Source: Clostridiales bacterium
Lineage (GTDB): Bacteria > Bacillota > Clostridia > Lachnospirales > Lachnospiraceae
Length of the DNA: 45,910 nucleotides
Assembly: GCA_018369015.1 (NCBI GenBank)
Contig: JAGZDD010000011.1
Coordinates: 1-45,910, forward strand
Reading direction: 5' to 3'
Positions 43,146-45,910 of the stretch are shown here, piece after piece. The number at the start of each line of letters is the position of its first letter. The first letter of the stretch is position 1. Position numbers and translations under genes: made by a program. The notes under the pieces are model-generated. The model had not been told where the DNA came from. It did not search any database and saw only the letters and a program-made list of their open reading frames with translations.

Positions 43146-43185
43146 GTTTTCGTTTGCGGACACGGACACGGACGTTAACGAAAAC
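43146..43185 (-). other. Stem-loop in the rpsT leader with a GGACAC repeat in the loop
   Basis: GTTTTCGTT (43146-43154) and AACGAAAAC (43177-43185) are perfect inverted arms. The loop has GGACAC twice and GGAC once more in tandem. It lies at the very start of the predicted rpsT transcript. Confidence 0.55.
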
Positions 43186-43196
43186 GCACTGCTATA

Positions 43197-43225
43197 ATAA
43201 TAGTAAATAAAACAAAAATTGTCAA
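43197..43225 (-). promoter_or_regulatory. rpsT promoter
   Basis: On the minus strand TTGACA (43220-43225) and TATTAT (43197-43202) are 17 bases apart, near consensus, giving a leader of about 145 bases. Confidence 0.8.
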
Positions 43226-43255
43226 TACATATTCTGAGAAACTTTTTGGAATATA

Positions 43256-43269
43256 GTAACTATTCAGCC
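43256..43269 (+). repeat. Single copy of the dispersed GTAACxATTCAGCC motif
   Basis: GTAACTATTCAGCC matches the arms at 13121 and 14504. No partner is seen nearby. Just after it, TAAGGAGG at 43343-43350 precedes a six-codon frame (MVIDGF, from 43361), perhaps a remnant. The rest of 43226-43490 is AT-rich and shows no gene. Confidence 0.55.
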
Positions 43270-43490
43270 ATACCATCTCGGATTTGCGTAGCTAACCGCC
43301 GCCAACAAGGCTAAATCCTCGATTCGGGCTACCCCCTATACTTAAGGAGGAAAAAAACGTATGGTAATAGATGGATTTTAATAGGCAAATATCATCCATA
43401 AATAATCATGGCTTTTTGTTATTTGTTCAGTTGGGCCTGGAACAGCTAAAAATAAGAGAAGCGTATTAAGAAAATTACAATAATATTGAT

Positions 43491-43519
43491 GATACATAAA
43501 TAATTACATTTTATATAAT
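43491..43519 (+). promoter_or_regulatory. Candidate promoter of the ceramidase-like gene
   Basis: TATAAT at 43514-43519 is perfect; the -35 at 17 bases reads GATACA, a weak match. The start codon is 78 bases downstream. Confidence 0.4.
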
Positions 43520-43596
43520 GATTACGTCAAAATTAAAACAGTGTAAAGGGATGGATTGTTTTGATTTTATAAAAAATAAAGTTTGGAGGAAAAGTA

Positions 43597-44901
43597 ATGG
43601 TTCAATTTTTGTGCGGAGCGGCAAAGGCGGATATTACGCCCAAAGAGGAATGGCTGCCATGGGTTCCGGGATTTATGGGAGAAGCCTACGGCGGAGTGAT
43701 CCATCCGGTTCATGTGCGGGTAATTGCTGTGAAAAAGGGGGAACAGCTGATTTTGTTATTGGGATATGAAATGCTCATTCTTTTCACGGCAGAACAACTG
43801 ACGGAAAGTTTAAGGCGCCAGTTTGATATTCCGGAAGAAAATATTATGATTTTTTGTACCCATAATCACCTTTCACCTGTTGTAAAACCGACAAACAGTA
43901 CCGATAAAACCGGAGAGTATTCACGGATATATTTGGAGTTTCTGGAAAAGCAAACATTAAATGCGGCTAAGGAGGCTATTTCAAAGCTTTGTCCGGCTAA
44001 AATGGGTATAGGCTTTGGAAAAAGCTATATTAATGTAAACCGAAATAAAGATTACAGGATTCGCAATGATGATGGAACGACAAAGATACAGACATTTATA
44101 GGAATGAATTATGAAGGAATTACAGATAAAACCCTGTCCTTAATCCGTTTTGAGGATATGGACGGCCGTCCTATTGCATTTTTTATGAATCATCCCACCC
44201 ATGCGACTGTATGCGCGCAGACCGAAAAATTTGGCGGAAAGCAGGGAATATGCAGTGATTTCCCTGGCTTCGTATGTACATTAATGGAAGAAAAATTTAA
44301 GGGCTCGGTGGCGCTATGGAGTTCAGGGGCCGCAGGCGATCAGAACCCCATATGGACGGGCTGCTGGTTTGGGCCAGATGAACGCAGCGGGGCGGCAACC
44401 GTGAGATCCAACGGCCCCGACTCGACAGAAATGACGAAAAATCTGGCGGCGATCCATTATGACGATATTATAAATTTGAACCGTGACATTGTATGCCGGG
44501 AAGATGTCTATGTTTTGGCTGCGAAAAAATCAGCTTCGATAACTCCGGGAAGAAAAATAACCTATGAAGATCCCGGGGATTTTATGTCGCCGGTACTTAG
44601 TGTCGAACCAGAAGGCGGTATTTATCAAATACCCATGCAGCTTATCCGGATCGGTGACGTATCGCTGATTGGTATCGGGGGAGAGCTTTATGCATCTCTT
44701 GGCCTGTACCTTAAAGAAAATGTACAGTGTCCGAATCCTGTGGTTGTTACCCATACCGGCGCCCATACGGTCGGGTATATTCTTGACGACGACGGGATTG
44801 CCCGCGGATGCCATGGATACAGGCAATCCGCGATTCGCCCGGGATATGTAAAGGAATCTTTGTTAAAAACGGTCAATTTGATGGCAGATCATTGTCAATG
44901 A
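43597..44901 (+). CDS. Neutral/alkaline non-lysosomal ceramidase-like hydrolase
   Basis: 434 residues with GGAGG before the ATG. It begins FLCGAAKADITPKEEWLPWVPGFMG, the start typical of the neutral ceramidase N-terminal domain. FCTHNHLSPV stands where ceramidases have the zinc motif THTHSGP, and NHPTHATV is a further metal-ligand region. True ceramidases have about 650-700 residues and a C-terminal domain missing here. These short bacterial homologues often sit in carbohydrate gene clusters and probably act on something other than ceramide. No signal peptide is seen. Its 3' end overlaps the convergent gene by 29 bases. Confidence 0.82.
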   Translation: MVQFLCGAAKADITPKEEWLPWVPGFMGEAYGGVIHPVHVRVIAVKKGEQLILLLGYEMLILFTAEQLTESLRRQFDIPEENIMIFCTHNHLSPVVKPTNSTDKTGEYSRIYLEFLEKQTLNAAKEAISKLCPAKMGIGFGKSYINVNRNKDYRIRNDDGTTKIQTFIGMNYEGITDKTLSLIRFEDMDGRPIAFFMNHPTHATVCAQTEKFGGKQGICSDFPGFVCTLMEEKFKGSVALWSSGAAGDQNPIWTGCWFGPDERSGAATVRSNGPDSTEMTKNLAAIHYDDIINLNRDIVCREDVYVLAAKKSASITPGRKITYEDPGDFMSPVLSVEPEGGIYQIPMQLIRIGDVSLIGIGGELYASLGLYLKENVQCPNPVVVTHTGAHTVGYILDDDGIARGCHGYRQSAIRPGYVKESLLKTVNLMADHCQ

Positions 44902-45910
44902 TCATAGAGGCCTCAATGAGAATAACCTCAAAGGGAGCCAGATGTATGCTGAAATTGAGCTGATGATTGCTGGTCGTGCGCTGTGAACAGTTTCGTTTGG
45001 GGTGCAGGGCGTGCTTCAGATAATCCAGCTCAGGGGCGTTTGGATTTTGCCAGAAGCCTGTTTTTTCCCATTCATCAAAAAGACTGCCGTTTTCCCTGTT
45101 GAGATGATAGCTGATAATACGGTAGTGGCCATCATTGATATGATCTAAAGTGATTGAAAGCGTTTGGGCCTGTGGATAGTCATAAATAGTATAGGCATCC
45201 TTTAACGATGTCTTATCAATACCCTTTAGACAGCAGGAATCCTGGGGCTGTCCGTGATTACACAGAAGGATATTATAAGTGTCATATAGACCATGGGTGA
45301 TGAGGATTCCGTTGCCTTTTAAAAGGATATATTCGGACATCCGGGCCATCATTTTTAAAGCGATATAGCCAGGCTTTTGAATACCAAAAGGCGCCAGCAA
45401 TCCGTTGCGTCCATCTAAAAGCAGTTGGTTTTCATCGTGGGAAAATGTGCAGTCACTCATCTGAAAGTAGCACAGCAGGTCAACCTCGTCCAATAAGTCG
45501 ATCGTATTATTGACAAAAAAGGTCGCCTGATGGCAGGTATCGTTGATATGGCTGCGCGTAGCTATGGTTGTTCCAAGGCTATTCATAAAAACGGGAGGCC
45601 TGAAATTATGGCTGGCTCCAAAAGGCAAGAGAAGCTGCTTTAACCTGCGGATCTCATGGAGGGCAAATGCCCGGTCATTGGAATAAGCCAGCGGTATGCT
45701 CTGGCTATCCTTTTTGGGGAGGATATTTTGGAATACTGCGCAGGAAATGAAATCGGGATAGACCTTATTCCTGAGCACTTTCTCTAAAATCACCGGAAGA
45801 TGGCTGGCAAAGCAGGGGCTCATAAGATTGAAACCGCCGACCTTGGCGTTGGGAAGATAGCTTTTGATGTGTTTATAGCTGCGGATAAAACGGCCGGAAA
45901 AGGTGTCGGG
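44873..45910 (-). CDS. GH39-like glycosidase (possible AraC fusion), 5' end beyond the window
   Basis: The frame is open from the window edge to the TGA at 44873-44875, giving 345 residues. The visible part matches the GH39 beta-xylosidase-like region: SYKHIKSYLPNAKVGGFNL before the first in-frame Met, the SLGTTIATRSHINDTCHQATFFVNN block, then LLCYFQMSDCTF and GRNGLLAPFGIQKPGYIALKMM, ending with a beta domain. In Lachnospiraceae such domains are often fused behind an AraC-type regulator, so the missing half might be a DNA-binding part. The catalytic acid/base region is outside. An internal ATG at 45823 is not the true start because the upstream 29 codons keep the family pattern. Confidence 0.75.
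   Translation of the reverse strand, partial: PDTFSGRFIRSYKHIKSYLPNAKVGGFNLMSPCFASHLPVILEKVLRNKVYPDFISCAVFQNILPKKDSQSIPLAYSNDRAFALHEIRRLKQLLLPFGASHNFRPPVFMNSLGTTIATRSHINDTCHQATFFVNNTIDLLDEVDLLCYFQMSDCTFSHDENQLLLDGRNGLLAPFGIQKPGYIALKMMARMSEYILLKGNGILITHGLYDTYNILLCNHGQPQDSCCLKGIDKTSLKDAYTIYDYPQAQTLSITLDHINDGHYRIISYHLNRENGSLFDEWEKTGFWQNPNAPELDYLKHALHPKRNCSQRTTSNHQLNFSIHLAPFEVILIEASMIIDNDLPSN

Overview
The window reads as chromosome of an anaerobic Gram-positive Clostridia, most likely a Lachnospiraceae-type gut bacterium. Reasons: moderate G+C, strong AGGAGG-type ribosome sites, YesM/YesN-type sensor-regulator pairs, Lpl/Msm-type sugar ABC transporters without a local ATPase, an argCJBD operon, and the Firmicutes comEA/comEC/holA neighbourhood. 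No tRNA, rRNA, CRISPR array, transposase or integrase was recognised.

Layout. (1) 1-1.5 kb: the 3' end of a probable GH42 beta-galactosidase overlapping a MATE exporter. (2) 1.6-11 kb: a rhamnoside-utilisation locus: a GC-rich structured leader, a compact YesN-like regulator, a YesM-like kinase, a GH78 alpha-L-rhamnosidase, a terminator, then two permeases and a lipoprotein binding protein. (3) 11-13.1 kb: a GNAT acetyltransferase coupled to a metallo-beta-lactamase-fold hydrolase, then a small coiled-coil protein that looks frameshifted. (4) 13.1-20 kb: arginine biosynthesis. argG is divergent from argC-GNAT-argJ-argB-argD, and the shared regulatory region holds good promoters overlapped by ArgR-type boxes. 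(5) 20-28.9 kb: a small membrane transporter, then comEA, an OmpR-type regulator, a kinase, a GerMN lipoprotein, comEC, an unrecognised gene and holA. (6) 28.9-42.7 kb: an accessory glycoside locus with an AraC-type regulator, sensor kinase, binding protein, two permeases, a URO-D family protein, an MFS transporter and a 1579-residue fusion of URO-D, GH3 glycosidase and ADP-ribosylglycohydrolase-family domains. (7) 42.8-45.9 kb: rpsT on the minus strand, a ceramidase-like hydrolase, and the 3' part of a GH39-like gene running off the end.

The most novel object is the three-enzyme fusion at 37933-42672 and the operon around it. An extracellular signal is presumably sensed by the YesM/YesN-type pair. 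The binding protein and permeases import a glycoside, and the fusion cleaves it in the cytoplasm (no signal peptide is seen). The roles of the two URO-D modules and the ADP-ribosylglycohydrolase module are unknown. The locus lies between holA and rpsT, which are normally close convergent neighbours in Firmicutes, so it looks inserted there. Other points of interest are a dispersed 14-base motif seen five times, an in-frame 21-base tandem repeat inside comEC, a leader hairpin that buries the comEA ribosome site, and an acetyltransferase inside the arginine operon.
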